From positions 182,144-246,143 of the forward strand of contig JAFEDK010000002.1 of the NCBI GenBank assembly GCA_018241665.1: a stretch of DNA of 64,000 nt, read 5' to 3'. Origin of the DNA: Pseudomonadota bacterium (lineage in GTDB: Bacteria; Pseudomonadota; Gammaproteobacteria; Burkholderiales; Rhodocyclaceae). The translations under genes and the position numbers were made by a program. Below the pieces are notes generated by a model, which saw only the letters and a list, made by a program, of their open reading frames with translations, did not search any database and was not told where the DNA came from. Below are positions 30,088-38,494 of this stretch, in pieces. The stretch's first letter is position 1. Every line of letters begins with the position of its first letter.

Positions 30088-31503
30088 TTACAGGCCGACC
30101 GACTGGCGGATCAGGTTGAAGACTTCGGTGTTGGTGATGACGCCGGTGAACTTGTCCGCACCGCGGCCGATGGCGCCGAGGAAGACGTCGGTGCCGCCGT
30201 GGGTTTCGCTGCCCGCGGCCATCGGGATGGCGGCTTCCTGGTGGTAGCTCTTGTCGGCGACCTGGGCATCGGTGAGGGCGGTGCGGGTGGCCGGACGGTT
30301 TTCGCCGTTGCCGAAGCCGATGATGGTGAAGGGGGTGCCGGAGCTGTCGAGGTTCAGCGCGCCGGTGACGAAGTTCTTCAGCAGGCCGAGCACGCCAGGG
30401 TTGCTGGCGGTGGTGGCGCCGGTGCGGGCGGCGTAGCCGTTCAGCACGATGGTGTGGTCGTGGTCGGCGGTGACGACGATCAGCGTGTTCTTCAGGTCGG
30501 CATCGACGGTCTTCATCTTGGCGATGGCGGTCTTGATCGCCTCATCGAAGGCCACGGTGTCCTGCAGCGCCTTCTTGGCGGTGGTCTCGTGCAGGGCGTG
30601 GTCGATGCGGCCGCCTTCCACCATCAGGAAGAAGCCCTTGTCGTTCTTCGACAGGATGTCGATGGCCTTGGTGGTCATCTCGGCCAGGCTGGGCTCGACG
30701 GCCGGGTCGCGGTCGAGGTCGTAGCTCATGTGGCTGCTGGTGAACAGGCCGACGAGCTTCTTGGTGGAGCTGGCCGCGGCGGCGTCGAACTCGGTCTTGT
30801 TCTTGACGTAGGTGTAGCCCTTGGTCACGAACTCGGCGGTCAGATCGCGGCCGTCGGTGCGCTTGCCACCGGCGGTGGTGGGCAGGAAGAACTGGCGGCC
30901 ACCGCCGAGGAGAACATCCACGCCGTCGCCGAGGGCCGTGTTGTAGCCGGCGCCGCCGGGCACGGCCTGGGCGGCGATGGTGTTTTCGGCGTCCCGGTGG
31001 CAGACGTGGGCGTAGGTGACGGCCGGGGTGGCGTGGGTGATGCGGGTGGTAGTCACCGCGCCGGTGCTCCAACCGGCGGACTTGGCCAGTTCGAGCAGGG
31101 TGGTGACGGCCTTGCCGTTGCCGGTGCTCGGACAGGTGCTGTCGGTGCCGTTCAGGTAGTCCTTGCCGGTGGCGTCGAAGGCCGAGGTCTCCGCCGACAT
31201 GGAGATGACTTCGTTGTTCATCTTCACGCCGGTCATGTAGGCCGCCATCGACGGGGCCGAGTCGGTGACCTGCGCGTTGTTCGAATAGGTCTTGACGAAG
31301 GCGGTCTCGGGCAGCGTGTCGATGGTCAGATCGCCGTCCTCGCCGACCTTGTAGATGCGTGCCGCGGTCAGGGTGTTGATGCCCATGCCGTCGCCGAGGA
31401 AGAAGATGACGTTCTTCGGCGCATCATGGCTACTGCTGTTGCCACCACAGCCGGCGAGGAGTGCCGTGGCTGCTGCGACGGCGAGGAAGACGGGTTTCAA
31501 CAT
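30088..31503 (-). CDS. Alkaline phosphatase, lipoprotein form
   Basis: 471-residue paralogue of the adjacent enzyme, with the same GDGMG, TDSAPSMAAYMTG, VEGGRIDHALH and TADHDHT motifs. Its N-terminus, however, is a lipoprotein signal ending LLAGCGG. ATG 31503 (MLKPVFLAVAAATALLAGC) was preferred to an upstream in-frame start because it gives a normal lipobox signal. One phosphatase membrane-tethered and one soluble may divide extracellular and periplasmic phosphate release. Confidence 0.9.
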   Translation of the reverse strand: MLKPVFLAVAAATALLAGCGGNSSSHDAPKNVIFFLGDGMGINTLTAARIYKVGEDGDLTIDTLPETAFVKTYSNNAQVTDSAPSMAAYMTGVKMNNEVISMSAETSAFDATGKDYLNGTDSTCPSTGNGKAVTTLLELAKSAGWSTGAVTTTRITHATPAVTYAHVCHRDAENTIAAQAVPGGAGYNTALGDGVDVLLGGGRQFFLPTTAGGKRTDGRDLTAEFVTKGYTYVKNKTEFDAAAASSTKKLVGLFTSSHMSYDLDRDPAVEPSLAEMTTKAIDILSKNDKGFFLMVEGGRIDHALHETTAKKALQDTVAFDEAIKTAIAKMKTVDADLKNTLIVVTADHDHTIVLNGYAARTGATTASNPGVLGLLKNFVTGALNLDSSGTPFTIIGFGNGENRPATRTALTDAQVADKSYHQEAAIPMAAGSETHGGTDVFLGAIGRGADKFTGVITNTEVFNLIRQSVGL

Positions 31504-31614
31504 GCTGCGGAAGCCTCCGAGGGAAAGGGGATTTGTCAAAGACGGCAAATATGGCAGTGATGTATTGCGATTACATGAAAGCCAGGTGATTGCTTCAGGG
31601 CCGGAATGCCGCTC

Positions 31615-31680
31615 GTGGGGGCGGATTCATTCGATCTCTGCGCGCCAATCGGGTACGCGGGAGAATGAATTCGCCCCCAC
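31615..31680. repeat. REPIN-like doublet 5 (degenerate left arm)
   Basis: Left arm 31615-31636 is decayed (GTGGGGGCGGATTCATTCGA), right arm 31659-31680 is nearly canonical; total 66 bp. Between the glycerophosphodiesterase and phosphatase genes. Confidence 0.8.
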
Positions 31681-31704
31681 GGAGGCAACCCCCGCAGTGG
31701 AGGC

Positions 31705-32925
31705 TCAGCGGCCCATTTCCTTCAGGTAGGTCTTGCGGGCGGCCAGCGCGGTGTCGGCGAAGTCGGAGAACACGCCGTCTACGCCAAGGCGGTAGAAGGC
31801 CAGGTATTCGTTCTGCGGGTCGCCCTTGTAGTCGCTGGCGAGGCGGCGCTTTTCGTTGCGGAAGGTGTAGGGGTGGACGAACAGGCCGGCCTTGTGGGCA
31901 TCGGCGATCAGCGTGGTGGCAGGCTGGCTGACGGTGTCGGCTTCGTTGATTTTGCCGTCGCCGTTGATGTCCTTCAGGTTGCCGCTGGCGTCCAGCGTGC
32001 CCTTGACGGTGATGATGTAGCGCTTCCACGGGCCGATGCCGTCGGCGTAGGTCTTGATCTCGGCGAGGCCGGCCGGGGTGACCATGGCGCTGAACAGGCG
32101 GCTGTCGCCGGCCTTAGCCCAGTCGTAGGGCTTGTCGTAAGGCATGGCGTAGGTGAGGGCACCGGTCTTGAGGTTTACGTCATCCGCATCGATCAGCTGG
32201 ATCAGCTTGGTGTTGAGGCCCTTGCTGCGCATGTACTTGAGGCTGCTCGGCTCGAAGGACTGCACGAAGATCGGGGCGGTCTTGCTGTTCCAGCCGGCCT
32301 TGTTGATCAGGTCGATGAGCTTGTCTTCCAGCGGCAGGCCGAGATCGCGGTGGTAGGTCGGGTTCTTGGTTTCCGGATAGACGGCGATGCTGCGGCCGCT
32401 GGCGGTGCTCTTGGCCTTCACCAGGTCGATCAGTTCCTGGAAGGTGATGACCTTGTAGAGGCCGTTGTACTGCTGAGGGCGCTCGGCATCGGTGGAGATG
32501 CCGCCGAGGGTCTTGATCTCGGCCAGTGTGAAATCGCTGGCGAACCAGCCGGTCTGGGTCTCGCCGTCCACCTGGATGGTCTTCTTGCGGGATGCGAATT
32601 CCGGGTGGTTGGCCACGTCGGTGCTGTAGGCCAGGTTGGGATCGTGGCGGGCGATCAGCACGCCGTCCTTGGTGGAGATCAGGTCCGGTTCGACCACGTC
32701 GGCGCCCATGTCGATGGCCATGCTGTAGGCCTCGAGGGTTTCTTCGGGCAGATAGCCCGAGGCGCCGCGGTGGGCGACGACGAGGGGCGCGTCGCCGTTC
32801 AGCGTCGGCAGGCTGTTGCCATCGTTGGAGCCGCCGCAGGCGGACAGCAGCAAGGCGCTGCAACAGGCCAGCGCGACGGGGGTGAGGCGGAAGGGAGAGG
32901 ACGGGGCGAGAGCGGGCTTGAGCAT
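31705..32925 (-). CDS. glpQ: Glycerophosphodiester phosphodiesterase, lipoprotein
   Basis: 406-residue GDPD enzyme that hydrolyses glycerophosphodiesters to glycerol 3-phosphate. The signal peptide ends in lipobox LLSACGG. The catalytic segment VVAHRGASGYLPEETLEAY, EPDLISTKDGVLIARHDPNL and the later YPETKNP and FQELIDLVK elements fit the periplasmic GlpQ type. Together with the two phosphatases downstream it forms a phosphate-scavenging group on the - strand. Confidence 0.92.
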   Translation of the reverse strand: MLKPALAPSSPFRLTPVALACCSALLLSACGGSNDGNSLPTLNGDAPLVVAHRGASGYLPEETLEAYSMAIDMGADVVEPDLISTKDGVLIARHDPNLAYSTDVANHPEFASRKKTIQVDGETQTGWFASDFTLAEIKTLGGISTDAERPQQYNGLYKVITFQELIDLVKAKSTASGRSIAVYPETKNPTYHRDLGLPLEDKLIDLINKAGWNSKTAPIFVQSFEPSSLKYMRSKGLNTKLIQLIDADDVNLKTGALTYAMPYDKPYDWAKAGDSRLFSAMVTPAGLAEIKTYADGIGPWKRYIITVKGTLDASGNLKDINGDGKINEADTVSQPATTLIADAHKAGLFVHPYTFRNEKRRLASDYKGDPQNEYLAFYRLGVDGVFSDFADTALAARKTYLKEMGR

Positions 32926-33050
32926 GGAAATCTCCGGGTAAAAGCCCGTGACGATGCCATCCTCTTATGACGAATTCGTTATTTCGCGGTGAAGTCGGTA
33001 GTTTTCACATCCGCTGTGGCTGTGTCGCTTGCGCGTTTTCTGGTCGAGAC

Positions 33051-33154
33051 AGGGCGAATGAATTCGCCCCCACGGGGAGGTGGCCGTGGACCGGCGGAAC
33101 GACACCAGGATGCTGTTGCCGGTCATGTGGATGTGGGGTCGAATTCATTCGACC
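33051..33154. repeat. Palindrome pair 6, reversed arm order, with compensated variant
   Basis: Unit 33051-33073 (GGGCGAATGAATTCGCCC core) and unit 33133-33154, whose core reads GGTCGAATTCATTCGACC: both sides of the stem carry a changed base so that pairing is kept. The arms are in the opposite order to the other doublets and 59 bp apart. Confidence 0.8.
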
Positions 33155-33202
33155 AAACCCTGCCTATTCATGTGCAGCACAGCGGAATGGGCGCTACCAA
33201 TG

Positions 33203-33227
33203 AAAAACGGCGCCCGCAGGCGCCGTT
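33203..33227 (-). terminator. Intrinsic terminator after the phasin gene
   Basis: On the - strand: AACGGCGCC, TGCG loop, GGCGCCGTT, then TTT. 23 bp after the phasin stop codon. Confidence 0.85.
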
Positions 33228-33249
33228 CGATACCAGCAGACCGATGGAA

Positions 33250-33753
33250 TTACTTCTTCGGGGTCAGCTTGGTGAAGGCCTGGAAGGCTTCGGTCGAGGC
33301 CTTGGTCATCTGCTCGTAGGCGGCACGAGCGGTGTCCATGGCGCTCTGGATGGAGCCCAGGGCGTTGTGGTCGCCGATCGGCAGGCCCTTGAAGAGCTTC
33401 TGGAAGGAATCAACCACGTCCTGGCCGCCGCCGGTCAGCTGCTCGGTGACCATCTTGCCGACTTCGGCCTGGGTCTTGGCGGTGATCTCGGCGATCTCGC
33501 GCGCACAGGTCAGCATCTTTTCGGTGGTGCTCTGGGCGTAGGCGGTGCGCAGGTTCAGGGCTTCGGCCGGATCCTTGACGCTGGACAGGGCCTTGGCGTT
33601 GGCGACGCCTTCTTCGAAAAGGGACTTGGCGGTGCCGACCTGCAGCTCCATGATGCGCTGGGAGTTCTCGATGGAGAGCTGGGCCAGGCGCATGGCGGCT
33701 TCCAGGCTCTTCTTCTGAATTTCGTTGAATTGCTGTTCTTGCTTTGTAGCCAT
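33250..33753 (-). CDS. phaP: Phasin (polyhydroxyalkanoate granule-associated protein)
   Basis: 167-residue alpha-helical protein of the phasin_2 type (FNEIQKKSLEAAMRLAQLS..., AKSLFEEGVANAKALSSVKDPAEALNL, ITAKTQAEVGKMVTEQ), ending in a Lys tail. It coats storage granules. The ATG at 33753 has GGAG nine bases upstream; a GTG four codons earlier is less likely. It is a single-gene unit with its own terminator and a TGC-rich palindrome upstream, as expected for a PhaR-controlled gene. Confidence 0.9.
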   Translation of the reverse strand: MATKQEQQFNEIQKKSLEAAMRLAQLSIENSQRIMELQVGTAKSLFEEGVANAKALSSVKDPAEALNLRTAYAQSTTEKMLTCAREIAEITAKTQAEVGKMVTEQLTGGGQDVVDSFQKLFKGLPIGDHNALGSIQSAMDTARAAYEQMTKASTEAFQAFTKLTPKK

Positions 33754-33892
33754 AGTTTTCTCCACACGTTGTTATCGAACAGTAAAAGCCCCAGATTGAA
33801 TCCCTCCCGTGGCCTCCTGTGAAAAACGATAGCACAGGCTCTTCTAAGGACGATGGCAAGGGTGTAAAAATTCAGCGCGATATCGTGCATTA

Positions 33893-33910
33893 TGTTGCAC
33901 TGCAGCAACA
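33893..33910 (-). promoter_or_regulatory. TGC-rich palindrome upstream of phasin, possible PhaR site
   Basis: TGTTGCACTGCAGCAACA: TGTTGC and GCAACA are perfect inverted arms around a CTGCA centre, about 140 bp upstream of the phasin start. PhaR regulators of other bacteria recognise TGC-rich sites at phasin genes. The match is by motif style only. Confidence 0.4.
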
Positions 33911-33927
33911 GCTGTCGCGAATAACCC

Positions 33928-35931
33928 TCACTGGTTGTCGGTCAGCCCTGCGCGAGCCTCTTCGGCGGAGTCGAAAATCTTCGGCGGAACATGTCGTGCG
34001 CTCAGGGCTTCCCCGAGTTTCGCCCGCAGGAAAGGGTTGGTGGCGTAGCGGGTCACCCGGGTGTAATGGGTCTCCATCAAGCCTTTGATCATGTTCGCGT
34101 AAGGTTCGATGAGGTCGTCGAGGATGTCGAAGCCGTGGTAGTTCACGACGACCGGCACCTTGTGGCCGACCGGGTCGAGGATGCTGGCGACCAGGGCGCG
34201 GATCTTCTCGATGTCGCCCGGATGGCGCAGGCGGAGGTTGTCGAAGTCGATGAAGAACAGGTTCTGTTCGGTGTCATAGTGAAAGCGTGACTCGAGCGGC
34301 GTTGCGACGATGCTTTGGCGCAGTTCCATTGGTGCGTCGCGGAAGATGCGTTCGTCCATCAGGCACGGCGTGCCGCGGATGACCGGCTTGAAAGCCATGT
34401 GGGCGAGGATGTCCCGTTCCACGTCGATGCCCGGCGCGATCTCGATCAGCTCGACGCCGTCCGGCGTCAGCTCGAACACGCAGCGCTCGGTGATGTACAG
34501 CACTGGTTGCCTGCGTCGCACGGCTTCGGCGCCGCTGAAGGTGCGGTGCTCCACCTCCTTGACGAACTTGACCGCTTTGCCTTCGACGAGGATCTTCAGC
34601 TGCCCGTCCTCCAGCGCCACTTCGAGGCCGCCGGCGGTGAAGGTGCCGACGAAGACGACCTTCTTGGCGTTCTGGCTGATGTTGATGAAGCCGCCGGCGC
34701 CGGTCAGCTTGGGGCCGAACTTGGAGACGTTGAGGTTGCCCTGCTCATCGGCCTGGGCGAGGCCCAGGAAGGCGATGTCGAGGCCGCCGCCGTCGTAGAA
34801 ATCGAACTGACTCGGCTGGTCCACGATGGCCGCAGTGTTGACCGCCGCGCCGAAGTTGAGCCCGCCTTGCGGAATGCCGCCGATCACGCCGGGCTCGGCG
34901 GTGAGGGTCAGCAGGTCGATGACCCGCTCCTCGGCGGCCACCGCAGCGACGCCTTCGGGCATGCCGATGCCGAGGTTCACCACCGCGTTGGGAATCAGCT
35001 CCATTGCCGCGCGGCGGGCGATGATCTTCCGTTCGCTCATCTCCATCGGCTCGAGGGAGGTGACCGGGATGCGGATCTCGCCGGAGAAGGCCGGGCTGTA
35101 CTGCTCCATGAAGGTCTGCATATGCCACTCGGGGCGCTCGGCCACCACCACGCAGTCCACCAGGATGCCGGGGATTTTCACCTGCCGTGGGTTGAGGGAA
35201 CCGGATTCGGCGATGCGCTCCACTTGCGCAATGACGATGCCGCCGCTGTTGCGCACCGCCATCGCGATGGCCTGGCCTTCCAACGTCAGGGCTTCCTTCT
35301 CCATCGTGATGTTGCCGTCCTGGTCGGCGGTGGTGCCGCGCACGATGCCGACGCTGATCGGGAAGGCCTTGTAGAACAGGTATTCCTCGCCGTCGATCTC
35401 CATGACCCGCACCAGATCCTCGGTGGTGCAGCTGTTCACCTTGCCGCCGCCGAAGCGCGGATCGACGAAGGTGCCGAGGCCGACGCGAGTCAGCGTGCCC
35501 GGCTTGCCGGCGGCGATGTCCCGGTACAGGTGGGTGATGACGCCCTGGGGCAGGTTGTAGCCCTCGATGCGGTTGGCGACGGCCAGTTCCTGCAGGCGCG
35601 GCACCAGGCCCCAGTGGCCGCCGACGACGCGCTTGACCAGGCCTTCGTGGCCGAGATGGTTTAGGCCACGGTCCTTGCCATCGCCCTGGCCGGCCCCGTA
35701 GACGAGGGTCAGCCCCTCGGGCTTGCCGCGCCCGTCGCTACTCTGGTCGCGGGTTTCGAGGAAGCGCTGTTCAAGGGCGATGGCGATGTTCTCGGGAAAG
35801 CCGATGCCGACGAAGCCGGTGGTGGCGACGGTGTCGCCCGAGCGGATCAGCTTGACCGCATCGGCGGCGCTGACCACCTTGCCGGTGTTGCGGCCCTGGG
35901 GCGGGGTGATTTTCTGTTTGGTGGGGCTCAT
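33928..35931 (-). CDS. Acyl-CoA:acetate/3-ketoacid CoA-transferase (YdiF/Pct type) with C-terminal extension
   Basis: 667-residue family I CoA-transferase with alpha and beta halves fused: alpha part about 10-290 ([24 protein letters not shown]) and beta part about 300-520 ([26 protein letters not shown]). The catalytic Glu346 lies in TAEPGVIGG. YdiF is about 530 residues; here about 120 extra residues (547-667, containing [12 protein letters not shown] and [15 protein letters not shown]) follow. It lies 32 bp after the GntP-type permease gene in the same operon, which suggests activation of an imported short-chain or ketoacid such as acetoacetate; this is inference. Confidence 0.85.
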   Translation of the reverse strand: MSPTKQKITPPQGRNTGKVVSAADAVKLIRSGDTVATTGFVGIGFPENIAIALEQRFLETRDQSSDGRGKPEGLTLVYGAGQGDGKDRGLNHLGHEGLVKRVVGGHWGLVPRLQELAVANRIEGYNLPQGVITHLYRDIAAGKPGTLTRVGLGTFVDPRFGGGKVNSCTTEDLVRVMEIDGEEYLFYKAFPISVGIVRGTTADQDGNITMEKEALTLEGQAIAMAVRNSGGIVIAQVERIAESGSLNPRQVKIPGILVDCVVVAERPEWHMQTFMEQYSPAFSGEIRIPVTSLEPMEMSERKIIARRAAMELIPNAVVNLGIGMPEGVAAVAAEERVIDLLTLTAEPGVIGGIPQGGLNFGAAVNTAAIVDQPSQFDFYDGGGLDIAFLGLAQADEQGNLNVSKFGPKLTGAGGFINISQNAKKVVFVGTFTAGGLEVALEDGQLKILVEGKAVKFVKEVEHRTFSGAEAVRRRQPVLYITERCVFELTPDGVELIEIAPGIDVERDILAHMAFKPVIRGTPCLMDERIFRDAPMELRQSIVATPLESRFHYDTEQNLFFIDFDNLRLRHPGDIEKIRALVASILDPVGHKVPVVVNYHGFDILDDLIEPYANMIKGLMETHYTRVTRYATNPFLRAKLGEALSARHVPPKIFDSAEEARAGLTDNQ

Positions 35932-35963
35932 CGGTTTGTCTCCTCTGGCACTCGGGGCAAGGC

Positions 35964-37355
35964 TCAAACGATACCGAAAAGATAATAGGCGGCAATCACC
36001 ACGAACACCGCTGAGGTCTTGATGACGGTGATTGCGAAGATGTCGCCGTAGGACTGCCGGTGGGTCAGGCCGGTGACCGCCAGCAGGGTGATCACGGCGC
36101 CGTTGTGGGGCAGGGTGTCCATGCCACCGGAGGCCATCGAGGCGACCCGGTGGAAGACTTCCAGCGGAATGCCGGCCGCCTGGGCGTTGGCGATGAAGGT
36201 CTCGGCCATGGCGGCCAGTGCGATGCTCATCCCGCCGGACGCCGAGCCTGTGATGCCGGCCAGCGTGGTGATGCTGATCGCCTCGTTGATGAGCGGGTTG
36301 GGGATCGCCTTGAGGGCGTCGGCGATGTAGATGAAGCCCGGCAGCGCGGCGATGATGGCGCCAAAGCCGTACTCGGAGGCGGTGTTCATCGAGGCCAGCA
36401 GCGCGCCGCCGACGGCCGCCTTGGAGCCCTCGGCGAATTTTTCCATCACCGGCTTGAAGGCGAACACCAGCACGCACAGGATACCCAGCAGCAGCGCCGC
36501 CTCCACGGCCCAGATGGCGGCGATCTTGGTGACATCGGTGGACACCGGTTTGGCCAGGCCAGGCAGCGCCAGTTCATGCACCTTGCCGTAGAGGTCGGGG
36601 ATGAGGTTGGTGAACACCTTGTTGAAGATGCCGACCACGAACAGCGGCAGGATTGCGATGACCGGGTTGGCGAGCTTCTCGTGGGTGAAGGGTTCCGGTT
36701 CGTTGAGCAGCTTGTCGCCGTAGCCCTCGCCGGCGTTCTGGGCAGTGCGGCGGCGCCAGTTGAGGAAGGTCAGGCCGACGATCAGGATGAAGATGCCGCC
36801 GATCACGCCCAGCGACGGGGCGGCCCAGGTGTTGGTCTTGAAGAAGGTGGTCGGGATGATGTTCTGGATCTGCGGCGTGCCGGGCAGGGAGTCCATCGTG
36901 AAGGTGAAGGCACCCAGCGCGATGGTGCCGGGGATCAGACGCTTGGGGATGTTGCCTTGGCGGAACATCTCGGCGGCGAAGGGATAGACCGCGAAGACCA
37001 CCACGAACAGGGATACGCCGCCATAGGTGAGCAGCGCGCAGACCAGCACGATGGACAGCATCGCCCTTTCGCGCCCGACCATGTTGATCACCGACGAGAC
37101 GATGGCCTTCGAGAAGCCGGACAGCTCGATGACCTTGCCGAACACCGCGCCCAGCATGAAGACCGGAAAATACAGCTTCACGAAACCGACCATCTTGTCC
37201 ATGAAGAGACCGGTGAAGGCCGGCGCAACGAGGCCCGGATCGGTGAACAGGACGGCCCCGAGGGCCGCCACGGGCGCGAACAGAATGACACTGTAGCCCC
37301 GGTAGGCAATGAACATCAGAAACACCAGGGCTGCGATGACTATCAGGAAATCCAT
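35964..37355 (-). CDS. GntP-family permease
   Basis: 463-residue polytopic permease of the gluconate:H+ symporter/GntP group, with about 12 hydrophobic helices. Segments such as [38 protein letters not shown] and [18 protein letters not shown] are typical of GntP members annotated as 3-hydroxybutyrate permeases. ATG 37355 begins [10 protein letters not shown]; the longer frame from a TTG adds a non-hydrophobic tail. The downstream CoA-transferase and the nearby phasin make a PHB-monomer or ketoacid substrate plausible. Confidence 0.85.
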   Translation of the reverse strand: MDFLIVIAALVFLMFIAYRGYSVILFAPVAALGAVLFTDPGLVAPAFTGLFMDKMVGFVKLYFPVFMLGAVFGKVIELSGFSKAIVSSVINMVGRERAMLSIVLVCALLTYGGVSLFVVVFAVYPFAAEMFRQGNIPKRLIPGTIALGAFTFTMDSLPGTPQIQNIIPTTFFKTNTWAAPSLGVIGGIFILIVGLTFLNWRRRTAQNAGEGYGDKLLNEPEPFTHEKLANPVIAILPLFVVGIFNKVFTNLIPDLYGKVHELALPGLAKPVSTDVTKIAAIWAVEAALLLGILCVLVFAFKPVMEKFAEGSKAAVGGALLASMNTASEYGFGAIIAALPGFIYIADALKAIPNPLINEAISITTLAGITGSASGGMSIALAAMAETFIANAQAAGIPLEVFHRVASMASGGMDTLPHNGAVITLLAVTGLTHRQSYGDIFAITVIKTSAVFVVIAAYYLFGIV

Positions 37356-37508
37356 GGTCCTTACCTTTCTGTAACGACATTGAAACGGAACGGAAACGGG
37401 AGCGTGAACGGAAATGCTGATGCCGCCGTATTGCGTGGCGACGCCCGAACTCAAAAAAATGATCGGCAAAGATTACGCCATGTGAGTGATGCGCATGGCG
37501 TTGTTTTG

Positions 37509-37550
37509 TTAGGGGTATTCCCTTAGATATAAGGGCTTAGGGGATTACCC
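37509..37550 (-). promoter_or_regulatory. Direct and inverted repeat block upstream of the GntP operon
   Basis: TTAGGGGTATTCCC (37509-37522) and TTAGGGGATTACCC (37537-37550) are direct repeats 28 bp apart; between them CCCTTA-GATA-TAAGGG (37520-37535) is an inverted repeat. The block lies 155-195 bp upstream of the permease start, a good place for an activator. The binding protein is unknown. Confidence 0.5.
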
Positions 37551-38077
37551 GGGGGGCGTGCGGGATGAGCCTGGCTGATTTGGGAAGGGCGTTTCGGGCG
37601 GACTGGGAAACTGCAGGATCAGAAGGCCTGATCCCATTTCGGAGAAAGACTGTTTGTCGGGTGGGCGGGAAGCGGGCGATTCCGGTGCCAAAAGGCTCGC
37701 GGGCAGGATCACGTTGTCGGGAAACTTTACTAGACAACTGAGGGAGCGTTCCGAAGCAGGGTCAAGCGACTGAATTGATTGCGGTTTTCTTTCTGGCGTA
37801 TATATTGCTCATTATAGGCACCGGGAAAATAGCATTGCCCGTTTTCAAAGGAGGGGGAGTGGCGTGCAATAAGGAAATATTGTGGGCTCTCCGTGAAAGA
37901 GTCCGCACACAGGCAGGGTCGGCAGGCGCAAGCTAGACCCGCTGTATCGCATGTCGTAACTTTTTTCGGCTTTTCGGGATTTTCCGCATCCGGGGGGCAA
38001 AGTGAGTTTTCAAGCATTTCGCTGGCCCGTTCCGGACTTCCTTGCGGCATGAAGAAAGGTCGAGGAGGAACTGGATC

Positions 38078-38203
38078 ATGAGCCCGCTGAGTTGGTGGCT
38101 TGATTACTGGGCCGGCGCCTTTGACGCTTGCCTGTCGCACATGGGCGTATGGCGGCCCGCGAGGCCGCTGGACGAACACGTTCAGGACAGTGTCTGGAGG
38201 TAA
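38078..38203 (+). CDS. Small ORF, 41 residues, with strong Shine-Dalgarno
   Basis: ATG at 38078 is preceded by GAGGAGG (38062-38068) at ideal distance. The product starts MSPLSWWLDYWAGAFDACL and ends DEHVQDSVWR; it is Trp-rich (five Trp), with an amphipathic N-terminal half. A T-tracted terminator follows 84 bp after the stop, so the ORF looks like a small independent transcript. No family is recognised, and it may also be non-coding. Confidence 0.45.
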   Translation: MSPLSWWLDYWAGAFDACLSHMGVWRPARPLDEHVQDSVWR

Positions 38204-38286
38204 CCCGCGGATACCCGGGCGGCTTGCGTGAAGTCGGCCCTGCCGGCTCTCAACGGAGGTCGCGGCCGACCGGTGCATCCAATACG

Positions 38287-38324
38287 AATGCCCTTTGTCC
38301 AAATGGCGAAGGGCATTGCTTTTT
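38287..38324 (+). terminator. Intrinsic terminator after the small ORF
   Basis: AATGCCCTT (38287-38295) pairs with AAGGGCATT (38309-38317), followed by GCTTTTT. Oriented on +, it isolates 38078-38203 from the c-di-GMP gene 170 bp downstream. Confidence 0.8.
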
Positions 38325-38494
38325 CCTCGGCAGGCCGTGGTGTGGAATACGGCACGGACACCGTCGTCCTGTGTTCAAGTCCGCCAGGCCGGCGTCGTTA
38401 AGGGCAGGTTTGTCCGGCCCGGCATCGGGTGGGGCAACACCGGAATGCACATTTGTCGGCATGCCGGTGGTGGTGTTGTCCGAGATTCGTCCGT

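Larger units (their letters stand above)
32926..33249. other. Intergenic region with palindrome pair and phasin terminator
   Basis: No gene is seen in these 324 bp. Contents: two palindrome units in tail-to-tail order (33051-33154) and the phasin terminator at 33203-33227. An AT-rich patch just upstream of the GDPD gene (32960-32990) may hold its promoter; no clear boxes are found. Confidence 0.6.
37356..38494. other. 1.1-kb intergenic region
   Basis: Between the divergent permease and c-di-GMP genes. It holds a repeat/palindrome block at 37509-37550, an AT-rich candidate promoter (TTGATT at 37775-37780, TATATA at 37799-37804), a 41-codon ORF (38078-38203) and a terminator (38287-38324). A 25-codon GTG-started frame after AGGAGGGGGA near 37860 is possible but weak. 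Base composition is less GC-biased than the surrounding genes. The rest shows nothing recognisable. Confidence 0.6.

Noticed and set aside
31561-31581. CTTTCATGTAATCGCAATACA (read on -) as a Pho box before the phosphatase operon
   Set aside because: The first half fits CTGTCAT but the second half matches only three of seven bases.
37730-38302. 190-codon open frame on the - strand in the 1.1-kb gap
   Set aside because: No RBS, no recognisable pattern, high Pro/Arg/Cys content, and it overlaps the better-supported 38078-38203 ORF and terminator.
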